Shown here one piece after another: positions 19,269 through 27,583 of a DNA stretch of 36,171 bases (the stretch's first letter is position 1; each line of letters starts with the position of its first letter). Made by a program: the position numbers and the translations under genes. The notes under the pieces are model-generated. The model was not told where the DNA came from, searched no databases, and was given only the letters and a program-made list of their open reading frames with translations. Origin of the DNA: Chitinophagaceae bacterium (GTDB lineage: Bacteria > Bacteroidota > Bacteroidia > Chitinophagales > Chitinophagaceae); assembly GCA_947472635.1 (NCBI GenBank), contig CANJDY010000001.1, positions 1 through 36,171 of the forward strand. The letters are read 5' to 3'.

Positions 19269-19955
19269 CTATTTTTTTATAGGAGGAAAATATATTTGAT
19301 CTCCCGGTTCAATATCAAACACACTATTCAAATTATTAGCCCTTGCCAATTCCATATAGTACGAACTATCTTTATAAATATTGTTTGACATAGCAGATAA
19401 AGAATCCCCGGCCTTAACAGTTCTAGAATGGGTAAGATCAGGAGAGCTCAACCAAGCAAGCAAACCTACTGATTTACGATCAACTGAACTTTCTAAACCT
19501 AAGTTGACAGTGGCTCTTAGGGCAATACCCAGAGAATTAAACAAAGTATACTTTACGTCAAAACTTTTGCATACACCCTTAAAAACTAGGCTTCCCCAAG
19601 TCACTTTAACATACAAAGGTCTGTGTTCATCTCCTGCAAAATCATAAACTGCCGCTTTGAGTGCCTCCACATAAGAACCTACTGAATATACAAACGTTCC
19701 TGTGTTGGTTAGCATCAAGGGATATAAAATAACAGTATCATCAATAATTAAATCAGACAACACTAACTTTTCAGGGGCAGCAGAATCAAAAGTTTGTGTT
19801 GCTTTTGAATCACCTTGTACAGCTAATTTCTTAAATGTATTGGCATAAGAACGAGTGTAACTTGATGGATTGATATGCGCAAATATCCTATCTGTCGGCC
19901 AATCAAAACAATCAGCTTCGGTATGGGTGGTAAACATTAATTTTAATAGCGCCAT
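19269..19955 (-). CDS. LysM-containing hub/tube initiator protein (Afp7-like)
   Basis: 228 aa. The N-terminal ~170 residues (FAHINPSSYTRSYANTFKKL ... YVKVTWGSLVFKGVCKSFDV) resemble the Afp7/gp53-like baseplate proteins placed before the spike in eCIS clusters. Residues 176-225 are a LysM domain (HSRTVKAGDSLSAMSNNIY ... IEPGDQIYFPP). In this family LysM is thought to serve particle assembly at the hub rather than cell-wall binding, although peptidoglycan contact is possible. It lies 3 bases before the spike gene and 4 bases after the small DUF5908 gene. Confidence 0.88.
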   Translation of the reverse strand: MALLKLMFTTHTEADCFDWPTDRIFAHINPSSYTRSYANTFKKLAVQGDSKATQTFDSAAPEKLVLSDLIIDDTVILYPLMLTNTGTFVYSVGSYVEALKAAVYDFAGDEHRPLYVKVTWGSLVFKGVCKSFDVKYTLFNSLGIALRATVNLGLESSVDRKSVGLLAWLSSPDLTHSRTVKAGDSLSAMSNNIYKDSSYYMELARANNLNSVFDIEPGDQIYFPPIKK

Positions 19956-19959
19956 AATT

Positions 19960-20130
19960 TTAACGATTATACATCAACTGCTTAATATTATTTTTAATTT
20001 TTTCAGAAAGCTCACGAAGTAAATCGGATTTCATTTTTTTAAGGCGGTCGTCCAAATCAGGTACATTATTATTTTGCCTGTTTTGGTCAACGGTAACCTT
20101 TATTATTAATTCTCGTATTTCTAAAGGCAT
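19960..20130 (-). CDS. Small DUF5908-family eCIS protein
   Basis: A 56-aa gene, easily missed because of its size. It starts at ATG 20130 (MPLEIRELIIKVTVDQNRQN) and ends at TAA 19960-19962. The opening MPxEIRELxIKVTV is the hallmark of DUF5908 proteins, which I know from eCIS and related loci in Bacteroidota. The second half (DLDDRLKKMKSDLLRELSEK) is a predicted amphipathic helix or short coiled coil. Its place between tube 2 and the Afp7-like gene matches that of Afp6, a small tube-baseplate adaptor. Function is inferred from position. Confidence 0.85.
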   Translation of the reverse strand: MPLEIRELIIKVTVDQNRQNNNVPDLDDRLKKMKSDLLRELSEKIKNNIKQLMYNR

Positions 20131-20138
20131 AAGTAATA

Positions 20139-20585
20139 TTATAATTCTATTCTATAGCAACCTTGATGATGGAATTCAAGGGTTTCAAACAAAACCTCAC
20201 CTGTTCCCATAGCATTGAGGTTAGATGTTTTCATACCGATTGGGTAAGCATTTAAAAAATTCCAAGACAATACTGGTTGACCATTATCGCCTAAAAGGGT
20301 AACAATTATGGGAAGACTTGTAAAGGAAAAAGTATTAATCGCCAATTGAACCCAATTGATTAACCAAGATCCCTTTATAATTCCCCTTTTTAAAACCAAT
20401 GGTTCCCATGACACCCCTGTTGGTAATTTTAACTTATAGGTATTCGTGCCACCTTCCTGAATATCATCAAAGGTCATAGAAGCATTGATACCACTAATTT
20501 CCTGAAAAGAACAGTCCGCCTTTGACATGAACGGGGGAACCATTAATGAAAATTTAAAGTTTACTAAAGGATAGGAAGATGACAT
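20139..20585 (-). CDS. Inner tube protein 2 (Afp5-like, gp19 family)
   Basis: 148 aa of the T4 gp19-like tail tube fold: PLVNFKFSLMVPPF, SFQEISGINASMTFDDIQEG, LKLPTGVSWEPLVLKRG and the ending GEVLFETLEFHHQGCYRIEL. Afp5-type proteins form the first tube ring or rings that join the hub to the main tube. It differs clearly from tube 1 (shorter loops, a VPPFMSKADCS insertion) and follows it across a 100-base gap containing a terminator hairpin, so it should be made in smaller amounts. Confidence 0.88.
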   Translation of the reverse strand: MSSSYPLVNFKFSLMVPPFMSKADCSFQEISGINASMTFDDIQEGGTNTYKLKLPTGVSWEPLVLKRGIIKGSWLINWVQLAINTFSFTSLPIIVTLLGDNGQPVLSWNFLNAYPIGMKTSNLNAMGTGEVLFETLEFHHQGCYRIEL

Positions 20586-20601
20586 GATATACTGAATTAA
20601 A

Positions 20602-20645
20602 AATAAGTTACCCCTACATATTGATATACATAGAGGTAACTTATT
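20602..20645 (-). terminator. Hairpin terminator/attenuator between tube 1 and tube 2
   Basis: A perfect 11-bp inverted repeat (AATAAGTTACC and GGTAACTTATT, outer bases 20602 and 20645) lies 40 bases after the tube 1 stop. Read on the minus strand, the 3' arm runs into a T-rich tract (CTTATTTTTAATTC), the form of an intrinsic terminator. Because the next gene is co-oriented and part of the same machine, partial read-through would lower the output of all baseplate genes relative to sheath and tube. Confidence 0.78.
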
Positions 20646-20685
20646 AAATGTTATGAACTAGTTAAGTTGATGCTTGCTTCTAAAA

Positions 20686-21147
20686 CTAAGCAGCTGTTTG
20701 AGTCATTGATTCGTAAGCCATCTCTAAAGTTTCAATGGCTGATTCATTGGCGTCTGCTTTCATATCAGAAATAGTCATTTTAACTGGAAATGCTTCATTC
20801 AATACCCATTGAACAGCAGGTTTTCCGTCTTCATCCAATAATGCGATCTCCACTTTAACCCTTTTAATTGTGTTCATTTGAATTGAACTATAGTAATCCC
20901 AAAGTTGATTATCCCCTTGGAAATTACCTTTCTTAAATACTACATTGGTGTACTTTTTAATACCAGGCATTTTTACGGTGGAATACAAAGTATTGTTTCC
21001 CGCTCTATATTCAATTACCTGTGTTTCGGCTGTTAGACCAGAAACTTCTTGAAAAAAAGTATCACCTAAACCTTCAATTTTTACAAGGAATTGAAATTTT
21101 ACTAAAGGCCAGGTGTTTTTCGATTGATTATCTCCTAATTCTGCCAT
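20686..21147 (-). CDS. Main inner tube protein (Afp1-like, gp19 family)
   Basis: 153 aa. It has the gp19/Hcp-like tube signature: PLVKFQFLVKIEGLGDTFFQ, EVSGLTAETQVIEYRAGNN, VVFKKGNFQGDNQLWDYY and NEAFPVKMTISDMKADANES. These proteins stack as hexameric rings inside the sheath and form the channel that can hold cargo. The stop is followed by a terminator hairpin, and the sheath gene lies 51 bases upstream, so sheath and tube probably share one abundant transcript. Confidence 0.93.
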   Translation of the reverse strand: MAELGDNQSKNTWPLVKFQFLVKIEGLGDTFFQEVSGLTAETQVIEYRAGNNTLYSTVKMPGIKKYTNVVFKKGNFQGDNQLWDYYSSIQMNTIKRVKVEIALLDEDGKPAVQWVLNEAFPVKMTISDMKADANESAIETLEMAYESMTQTAA

Positions 21148-21198
21148 AAAAAAAATATTTTTTGATTAATTTGAAATTTAATTACAGGTAATTTGAAA

Positions 21199-22698
21199 TT
21201 ATGATTCTTGTTGTTTTTGCTGGAAGGTAATTACGATAAATTCAGCAGGCCTTACTACAGCAACCTTTACTTCAATTCGCATAATACCATCTAAAATATC
21301 AGTGGGAGTCATGGTAGAACCTAGACCTACCTGAACGCTGTAAGCTTGCTCTGGAGCAGATCCGGCAAGAGCACCACCCTTCCATTGATTAAATAAGAAG
21401 TTACTCATCGTAGCACTGATGCTTGCCCAAGTACTTCCATCATTTGGCTCAAAAACATAGGTACGAGCTGCTAGTTTTAGCGACTGCTCAATCATTATTA
21501 ATGTTCTTCTAACGTTGATATATCTCCAATCCTGGCTATTACCATCCAATGTACGGGCTCCCCAAACTAAAGTTCCAATTCCTGGGAAAGGACGAATAAC
21601 GTTAATAGATTTTCCCGCCATTACATCAACATTTAGACTTTCTTGTTCCTCATGAGAAATGTTGATAGAAGGAGCATTCACTGCACTGATAGATACGTTG
21701 GCTGGAGCTTTAAAAACGCCTCTGCTTGTATCTACTAAAGTATATATTCCAGCCATTGCAGCAGCAGGTGGCAATAAATTTAAATTGGCTCTAATTTCAG
21801 CCAATAAATTTACATACGTAATGCTGGAAGCACTTAAGGATTGATGATAACTTTGCTTAACAGACGCAGTAACTGCATCAGCCGATAAAGCCTTGAATTT
21901 TTTAACTACCTCTTGGGCATTAGATTCAGGTAATAAAGTTTCTAAATCTACTGAATCATCAATATTTTCAAAACTAATTTCATTAGAATTTACAATGCTA
22001 GTTTTTACCCAAGGATAATAAGCAGCTCCAAAATTAAGCGCGTTCACACCTATTTGTTCTCTAAATTCTGTGATAGTTTCGGTTGTTGTATTAGATGGAA
22101 CATGAGCAATATCAAAGATTCCAAAACGACTTTGTGTTTTTGCACAATGTAATAACACCTGCTGGTATACTGGATAACATTCTGCTCCCTTGGCAATAAT
22201 ATCAGGGATAACTATCAAAGTAGGCTCAAATTCTTTTTCAAGAATACTGAATGGATTTGGCTTGGTATCACTTCCTAAAAAGTCATCAAAGGAAATGTCA
22301 AAACCTTCTGGCTTTTCACCATAAGTACCAACTGAAAGAATGTAACATGAGCTACCTCCATTAGCATAAAAAAATCTAAGAGAGCGATATAACAAAGCCT
22401 CATTGTTACTTTTAATTTTGACAACCATTTCCTTACCATTCAAATTAAAAGATTCTTCTGATGAATCAGTTGAATCAGCAACAGTGAATTTTGCAAGAAA
22501 ACCTGCGCCAAACATTTCAACATATTCAGCAAAAGAATTAACTTTTGTTGGAACGTGAGAAAGCGATTTACCATTTCTGGATGCCTTGGCAGTGTAACCG
22601 ATAAATACGGGAACAGCTGTTTCAACAGCACCAGCGGAGCTAGGAAAAGCATTTTTTTCCTCTATGTAAACACCCGGTGTCATTAATTTTGTAGCCAT
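21199..22698 (-). CDS. Contractile sheath protein (Afp2/3/4-like)
   Basis: 499 aa from ATG 22698 (MATKLMTPGVYIEEKNAFPS); the frame continues upstream to a TTG at 22746 but the family start is TPGVYIEE, so the ATG is preferred. The N-terminus is the usual sheath donor strand. The C-terminal domain (YINVRRTLIMIEQSLKLAAR, FEPNDGSTWASISATMSNFL, then VAVVRPAEFIVITFQQ) is the conserved sheath core that forms the interlocked mesh. Only one sheath gene is present, whereas Afp and PVC carry three paralogues. It is preceded by 190 bases of AT-rich DNA that may hold a strong promoter, though no clear element was found. Confidence 0.95.
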   Translation of the reverse strand: MATKLMTPGVYIEEKNAFPSSAGAVETAVPVFIGYTAKASRNGKSLSHVPTKVNSFAEYVEMFGAGFLAKFTVADSTDSSEESFNLNGKEMVVKIKSNNEALLYRSLRFFYANGGSSCYILSVGTYGEKPEGFDISFDDFLGSDTKPNPFSILEKEFEPTLIVIPDIIAKGAECYPVYQQVLLHCAKTQSRFGIFDIAHVPSNTTTETITEFREQIGVNALNFGAAYYPWVKTSIVNSNEISFENIDDSVDLETLLPESNAQEVVKKFKALSADAVTASVKQSYHQSLSASSITYVNLLAEIRANLNLLPPAAAMAGIYTLVDTSRGVFKAPANVSISAVNAPSINISHEEQESLNVDVMAGKSINVIRPFPGIGTLVWGARTLDGNSQDWRYINVRRTLIMIEQSLKLAARTYVFEPNDGSTWASISATMSNFLFNQWKGGALAGSAPEQAYSVQVGLGSTMTPTDILDGIMRIEVKVAVVRPAEFIVITFQQKQQES

Positions 22699-22868
22699 GT
22701 TTTGATTTTTGATTTTTTGATAAAATAGGGAAATTAATAAATTCAATTACAATAATAAGAATAAATTAAAATAAAAAAAAAAGAATTTACATATTAGATT
22801 TAATTAATATTCAAAAGAGCCATTATTAATATTATAAATTAAAATATTAAACAATAAATTATATTAAA

Positions 22869-22884
22869 AATAAGTTGACTTATT
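22869..22884 (-). terminator. Possible weak hairpin after the 291-aa gene
   Basis: AATAAG-TTGA-CTTATT forms a 6-bp stem directly after the stop codon at 22889-22891. On the minus strand the 3' arm leads into TTATTTTTAATAT. It is AT-only in most of the stem, so it is at best a weak terminator separating the early genes from the sheath. Confidence 0.35.
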
Positions 22885-22888
22885 ATTT

Positions 22889-23764
22889 TTAAATAAATAT
22901 TTCCAAAACCCGCTTTTCATTTTCCATGGCATATTGCTTACCCAAAAAACTAACTTGGTTATTTTTAGGCACCGGTAAATTGGGCATCATTACCCTTCCC
23001 AAATTCTCTCCCAACTTAAATTGCACTAATAACTGCCAAGTAATATCAGGTATTTCCTTAAAAACAATGGCAGCGGGAGAAGTAAAAGCAATAGCAATTT
23101 TTCCATTAGGAAGTTGTATGGATTGTGGACCGCTAAAAAAAATAGTTTTATTTTTATTTGCAACCGCTAAACCCTCAAACTCCATCAAATGAGCAGCATG
23201 TATTACATACCTCCAATACAATTCCGGAGCCTTAAATCGTACTGTCAAATCAGTAGGAATTTGTTGATCAATATTGATTTTGATATGTCCAAATGGCTTC
23301 GAAAAATAAGGCTGCTCCAGTTGGGCATTTAATTTAAGATCATTTTTATTTGCATAAATATTGGAATGAAGTAGACCAGATTCAGCATTTTTAGAGCTTA
23401 CTGGATATTCAAAATAAAACAAACTATCTTTTATACTCAGAGGCATATCATCGGTGTAATTCAAAATATTTTCATCATTACAACTAAGTTTAAAATTAAA
23501 TTGAAGATTTTCAGCTAGAATTTCATTCCTAGTTCGGCCACTATCAGCAAATTGCTCGGCATAATAAATCCCTATACCATTAACTTCCTTGCGAAAAATC
23601 AAATCGTAATTAATAAAAACACGTTCAGTCAGGGAATCTGCTTTTACCTGCAAATTCCTCAACTCGCCATTTTGAAAATAAGTGTGGAAAAAATTGATTC
23701 GAAACAAAAGTTGATAACTTGGATTCATATTGTATTGATAAGTTCGTGGTGTAAATAATTTCAT
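22889..23764 (-). CDS. Unknown protein encoded between cap and sheath genes
   Basis: 291 aa, not assigned to a named family. It has no signal peptide or membrane segment and reads as a beta-rich soluble protein. Notable stretches are KLFTPRTYQYNMNPSYQLLF at the start, SGLLHSNIYANKNDLKLNAQ, RYVIHAAHLMEFEGLAVANK, and IAIAFTSPAAIVFKEIPDIT near the end. The C-terminus is basic then hydrophobic (NEKRVLEIFI). Its place between cap and sheath suggests a structural or assembly role in the particle (for example an exterior or sheath-end component), but this is context only. ATG at 23764. Confidence 0.7.
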   Translation of the reverse strand: MKLFTPRTYQYNMNPSYQLLFRINFFHTYFQNGELRNLQVKADSLTERVFINYDLIFRKEVNGIGIYYAEQFADSGRTRNEILAENLQFNFKLSCNDENILNYTDDMPLSIKDSLFYFEYPVSSKNAESGLLHSNIYANKNDLKLNAQLEQPYFSKPFGHIKINIDQQIPTDLTVRFKAPELYWRYVIHAAHLMEFEGLAVANKNKTIFFSGPQSIQLPNGKIAIAFTSPAAIVFKEIPDITWQLLVQFKLGENLGRVMMPNLPVPKNNQVSFLGKQYAMENEKRVLEIFI

Positions 23765-24132
23765 TTCAACAACAAACGAAAACTGATTGAAACAAAGCCA
23801 TTGCTCCTTCCAATCTCTGCAATTATAAAAAAATTTACTAAATATGACTGAACTAAAAAATCAGTAGGATTAGCTAAATATAAATGAATTATTCAAAAAT
23901 CTGATCCTTCGGCCACTTAAAATTACGGAAACCTTCAGCCTTAAAAAAGTATTTCCGATATGAATCTAGTGCCAAAGTGGAAACTAATTTAATTATTTAA
24001 CCTTTGGGTGCAGCTGCTACATTCGAAAAATACGCTTGTATTCATCAGTTTGAAAATATTTCCAGATTCGATAAAAGCATTTTTAACTATAAAATTACCT
24101 CGAAATCGGTTTTCGTAACACTAGTCACCTCA
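23765..24132. other. Gap between cap gene and 291-aa gene
   Basis: 368 bases with no supported coding sequence. Short inverted repeats occur (CGAAA/TTTCG near 24100-24115, just after the cap gene stop, and CGGAAA/TTTCCG near 23926-23960). The first could be a weak terminator for the cap gene. Upstream of the 291-aa gene the minus strand reads TATAATTG near 23825, one base off the TAnnTTTG consensus, so a separate promoter is possible. Confidence 0.4.
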
Positions 24133-24696
24133 TCACCCCATATCTTTGGTTTCACTACTGATAGCACCTGTAGAAGGTCTGAATTCAACTAGTGAATTAC
24201 TGTCAAGCGCTATCATTCTGATTTTATACAAAGCAGATGGCATGTATTTGGCACCCAAGGCACCCCATAAATGACTATTTTTATCCATACCCAAAGATTC
24301 AAGTTCAACCTGAACTTTTAACCCATTGCTGGAATTAGTACTTCGTAAGGTGCCTCCAGAAGATATATCAATTGTATTATTGTCATTTAGATAATTCATG
24401 GTATAAGATAAAAATCTTAATGCCTCCACATAATTACTACTAGAAAAATAACAGGAAAAAAGAACATATAAATTAATGGACACCGATTGCTTTCCATCAC
24501 TTTTTGCACCTACTTTGGTAGGCTCCTTCTCCAGATTTACCAACGTTATTAAAACTTTATTTTCTTCCTGAATAGCCACAGTTCCATCCTGGTTGACCAA
24601 TGCTGAAATAATTGCTTTATCCTCCAAAACACGAAGCCTGGTTTTAAAAAAAATATTTAACCCATCCGAGATTGTTTGCAAAACTTCGTAAATCAT
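24133..24696 (-). CDS. eCIS cap / tail terminator protein (Pvc16/Afp16-like, DUF4255 family)
   Basis: 187 aa. MIYEVLQTISDGLNIFFKTR at the start, KVLITLVNLEKEPT, SINLYVLFSCYFSSSNYVEA followed by LRFLSYTMNYL, and VQVELESLGMDKNSHLWGAL form the pattern of the Pvc16 N-terminal (DUF4255) family. These proteins cap the distal end of tube and sheath and fix particle length together with the tape measure. It is the first gene of the minus-strand set and diverges from the GH18-like gene, so its promoter should lie in 24697-25054. Confidence 0.88.
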   Translation of the reverse strand: MIYEVLQTISDGLNIFFKTRLRVLEDKAIISALVNQDGTVAIQEENKVLITLVNLEKEPTKVGAKSDGKQSVSINLYVLFSCYFSSSNYVEALRFLSYTMNYLNDNNTIDISSGGTLRSTNSSNGLKVQVELESLGMDKNSHLWGALGAKYMPSALYKIRMIALDSNSLVEFRPSTGAISSETKDMG

Positions 24697-25054
24697 ACTA
24701 CAAATAAAAGAAAGTATTCAAACAAATAATGTATAGTTTTTTAAATAATATGAAATGATCTAAGAGAAGACTAAAAGTGCTGAAATTAAAGAAAACTAAT
24801 AAAAATTGTAGCGATTTAATCGGATTACAATAATTATAGTTCAGTAAATAAACTAAAAAGAAAAAAATAAATCAATTTTTGACCTGAAACATGGAGTAAT
24901 TATTTTATTCAAAAAAAACATCAGAAACTTGAACATTCAAGTTTCAAAGCCAATGTGTACAAACATTTGTTATAAAATTCAAGTCATATAAATTTCGCTT
25001 TGTATAGAAAAATACCCTAATTTTGAAAAGCTTTTATCCTAAAGATTTTCCGTA
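24697..25054. other. Divergent control region between cap gene and GH18-like gene
   Basis: 358 AT-rich bases without a gene, separating divergent transcription units. It should contain promoters for both directions. A good plus-strand -7 element is listed separately. I found no perfect TAnnTTTG on the minus strand and no clear operator palindrome. Confidence 0.5.
25018..25025 (+). promoter_or_regulatory. Bacteroidota -7 promoter element upstream of the GH18-like gene
   Basis: TAATTTTG is a perfect match to TAnnTTTG. It lies 29 bases before the ATG at 25055, a plausible distance for a short leader. The -33 TTG is off-spacing (TTTG at 24999-25002 gives ~15 rather than ~19 bases), so the assignment is moderate. 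Confidence 0.5.
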
Positions 25055-27556
25055 ATGATTTTTTTTTATAAACAAGCTTTAAAAATAACATTCTTTTTAT
25101 TTTTCTGTACCATTTTGTACAGTTCAACTTATGCACAAGCTCCTGCTGATACGCAAAAACAAGTTGCTGCAGCAGGTGCGGCGGCTAAAAAGGCGGCGGC
25201 TGACGCTGAAAAAAAACTATTGGCAGATGCTGAAAAAATTAAAAAAAGCTTGGTTTTTAAAGTATTTGAATTATTTAAATTTAAATCCAACGTTAGGGAA
25301 AATCAAAAAAAGAGAATACTAGAAATTGTTGAATCTTTGGGTATCCAGGATTCCATCAATGTTTCTGCAGAGAATATCAAATTCCTAATAGAGGAACTAT
25401 CCAAAAGGGAAAATCAGCATTTCGACACCCTAATTACATTAATCGGCAGTATAAAAATAAAACCTGATGTCCCCAGTATTGCAGCAGCAGATCCGCCAGA
25501 TAATACTGTTGCTTCCTCTAATAACCCTGTGTCTGACTCTGACATTGATGCATTGACAAGTAAAATCTTGCCATTGGTTACCCAGCAAGCTTCTCAATCT
25601 AAAAATGACAAGGACAAAAGGGAAAAAATAGCAGCGTTAAGAGAAGTAGCCCAACAAAAAGGGGCAATTCAAGAAGTAATTGATACTGCCAATGGTATAG
25701 TTAAAAGATTTACTACCCTTACCAGCAACAAAGTAAAAGTGTTGGGATTTTTCAACTATAATAATGAACCAGCTTCGAATTATAATTTTCAGAACTTTGA
25801 TAAAATTATCTATAATGGATTATTTGTTGATTGCAAAACAGGTAATTTTAAAAGCTTAAATGGATGGGATATATCTCCCACCCTATTTTCACTTGAACAA
25901 GCAAAAATTTACCCCATCGTAAATCTTATTTTCTCTAGCAAGGATGACTTTTCGAAATTTCTACTCAATAAATCTACTCAAAAATCATTTTTTCGAAACA
26001 CCCAGTTTTTATTGGCGATGCGACTTTCCGAAGGGGTTTGTTTACAAATAAATGAGCTTGATCCATTATTTAAAAATGAGTTTACCAGCTTTATTAGAGA
26101 TTTTAACCTTAGCATCAAAGGGGAAAATAAAAACTATCAAATTTACCTTATTTTACCCAATGCACAAGCAAATGTTCCTTTTGATTTTGAAAACATAAAT
26201 GAGTTTATTGATTCATATTTACTAGACTTCTATAACCCAATACAGACAAGCATTCCAACTCCAATTGCATCTATTAAAGGGAAGCAATTAAGTAGTATTG
26301 AGTCAACCGTTTCTTACTACACTAATTTAAATATTGCTCCAGATAAATTAATCTTGGGGTTAGGCTATCAGGGTGCCCGATGGTCTTTTTCTGCTTCTTC
26401 CAATAGATTTAATTTTTCTCAAATACTAACTTATGGTGAAATAAGAAGAAATTACCAATGGCCAGTTATGTACGATGACGAGAATGGAACCGCTACCATG
26501 GATAGCATCAATAAAAAAGGTATACTGGTCAGACGTTTTTTTTTAGAAGATCAAAATACGTTAGAAAAAAAATATGATTTTGTTTTGCAGAATGGTTTAG
26601 GTGGCGTAGCACTCTACGCATTGGGCTTTGATGAAGGTTATGGCGAATTGAATGACATGCTGATGTATAAATTTAGCCAGGTGGATACCTTACAGCTTCA
26701 AGATAGTATCATTGACAAAACCAAATTACCCAAGCTTTCCTTATATCAAAAATTCAGTTTAAGATGGAAACTTTACCATTATATTTTAAATAATCCTTGT
26801 GAAATTTGCTTTGAAAATATAGAAGACCCTGTATTGAAATCAACAATGGCGATTAATATTCACCAACTTGGTTTTGACACTTTGGCTGTACAACAAAAAA
26901 CTACCACCTTTGTAATTGCTAATAAAACGCTTAATAACAATGTTCTTAGGTTTGGTTTAATTGTATTGATTATCTGCTTAGTTCTTTCCTACCTGCTTTA
27001 TCTTAGAATAAAAAATAAGGGAGAAGAAAATACAGGTAAATATTACAAGACACTACCCTTAACAACTTTGGTATTTTGGTTCATATTTATCGTTGTAAGT
27101 TTTCTTTATCTTTTTACCAGTGACATGATTCCTTATTTTGGGATGGTTTCAGAGAATCAGTATATTGAAATAAAGGGAAAAGACAACAAAAAAGATATTA
27201 CCGTATCATCTCTTTACCAAGCACTCTATCGTGAAAAAAGTAAAGCCCAGGCTGCTCAAAATCGTTTAAAAATTACCCCTCAAAATGTAAAGAGAAAAGC
27301 CCAAAGACAAATGTTACAGGGAAGCAGCAGTAAAGGCAACTCTTCAGGCATTGAAGAACCTGACTCGTCAGTTCTAACAGCATCCGATTCTTTGGATATT
27401 TTAACCAGTCTACAATGTACGAAAGCGAAAGTTTCGTCCTGTATCAACATTCCTTTTATTACCTTGCTTTCCATCATAATGATTGGGATATTTTTTGGAA
27501 TATTTATGGCTTTTTTATTAATTAAGCCATTGCTAAAAAAGAAGGAAGTCCCTTAA
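25055..27556 (+). CDS. Exported membrane-anchored protein with degenerate GH18 (chitinase-like) domain
   Basis: 833 aa. Residues 1-27 are a signal peptide (hydrophobic core ITFFLFFCTILYSS, then TYA-QA). An Ala/Lys-rich coiled-coil-like stretch follows (AAKKAAADAEKK). Residues ~240-545 follow the glycoside hydrolase 18 layout: LLDFYNPIQ (~390, the MxYD strand), PDKLILGLGYQGARW (~429-443), and GLGGVALYALGFDEGYGELN. The catalytic DxxDxDxE strand appears as EGVCLQINEL (~326-335), so the acids are lost and chitinase activity is unlikely. Three membrane segments follow (~630-652, ~669-690, ~797-823) with a basic, Gln-rich loop between the last two. It is divergent from the cap gene and co-directional with a methyltransferase 27 bases downstream. 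It may bind glycan or anchor the particle at the envelope; that is inference. Confidence 0.72.
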   Translation: MIFFYKQALKITFFLFFCTILYSSTYAQAPADTQKQVAAAGAAAKKAAADAEKKLLADAEKIKKSLVFKVFELFKFKSNVRENQKKRILEIVESLGIQDSINVSAENIKFLIEELSKRENQHFDTLITLIGSIKIKPDVPSIAAADPPDNTVASSNNPVSDSDIDALTSKILPLVTQQASQSKNDKDKREKIAALREVAQQKGAIQEVIDTANGIVKRFTTLTSNKVKVLGFFNYNNEPASNYNFQNFDKIIYNGLFVDCKTGNFKSLNGWDISPTLFSLEQAKIYPIVNLIFSSKDDFSKFLLNKSTQKSFFRNTQFLLAMRLSEGVCLQINELDPLFKNEFTSFIRDFNLSIKGENKNYQIYLILPNAQANVPFDFENINEFIDSYLLDFYNPIQTSIPTPIASIKGKQLSSIESTVSYYTNLNIAPDKLILGLGYQGARWSFSASSNRFNFSQILTYGEIRRNYQWPVMYDDENGTATMDSINKKGILVRRFFLEDQNTLEKKYDFVLQNGLGGVALYALGFDEGYGELNDMLMYKFSQVDTLQLQDSIIDKTKLPKLSLYQKFSLRWKLYHYILNNPCEICFENIEDPVLKSTMAINIHQLGFDTLAVQQKTTTFVIANKTLNNNVLRFGLIVLIICLVLSYLLYLRIKNKGEENTGKYYKTLPLTTLVFWFIFIVVSFLYLFTSDMIPYFGMVSENQYIEIKGKDNKKDITVSSLYQALYREKSKAQAAQNRLKITPQNVKRKAQRQMLQGSSSKGNSSGIEEPDSSVLTASDSLDILTSLQCTKAKVSSCINIPFITLLSIIMIGIFFGIFMAFLLIKPLLKKKEVP

Positions 27557-27583
27557 TTCTTTGCAGACAAAACTTCCCTTACT

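Noticed and set aside
22699..22746. Upstream extension of the sheath gene (TTG start)
   Set aside because: The added residues are low-complexity and precede the family N-terminus MATKLMTPGVYIEE, which has a proper ATG at 22698.
24004..24192. Plus-strand 62-aa frame in the gap beside the cap gene
   Set aside because: It overlaps the end of the cap gene antisense, shows no recognisable motif and has no context to support it.
2963..24696. Type VI secretion system or prophage
   Set aside because: There is no TssJLM membrane complex, ClpV, capsid, terminase or integrase; the AAA+ ATPase, DUF4255 cap, DUF5908 and CIS_TMP proteins fit eCIS.
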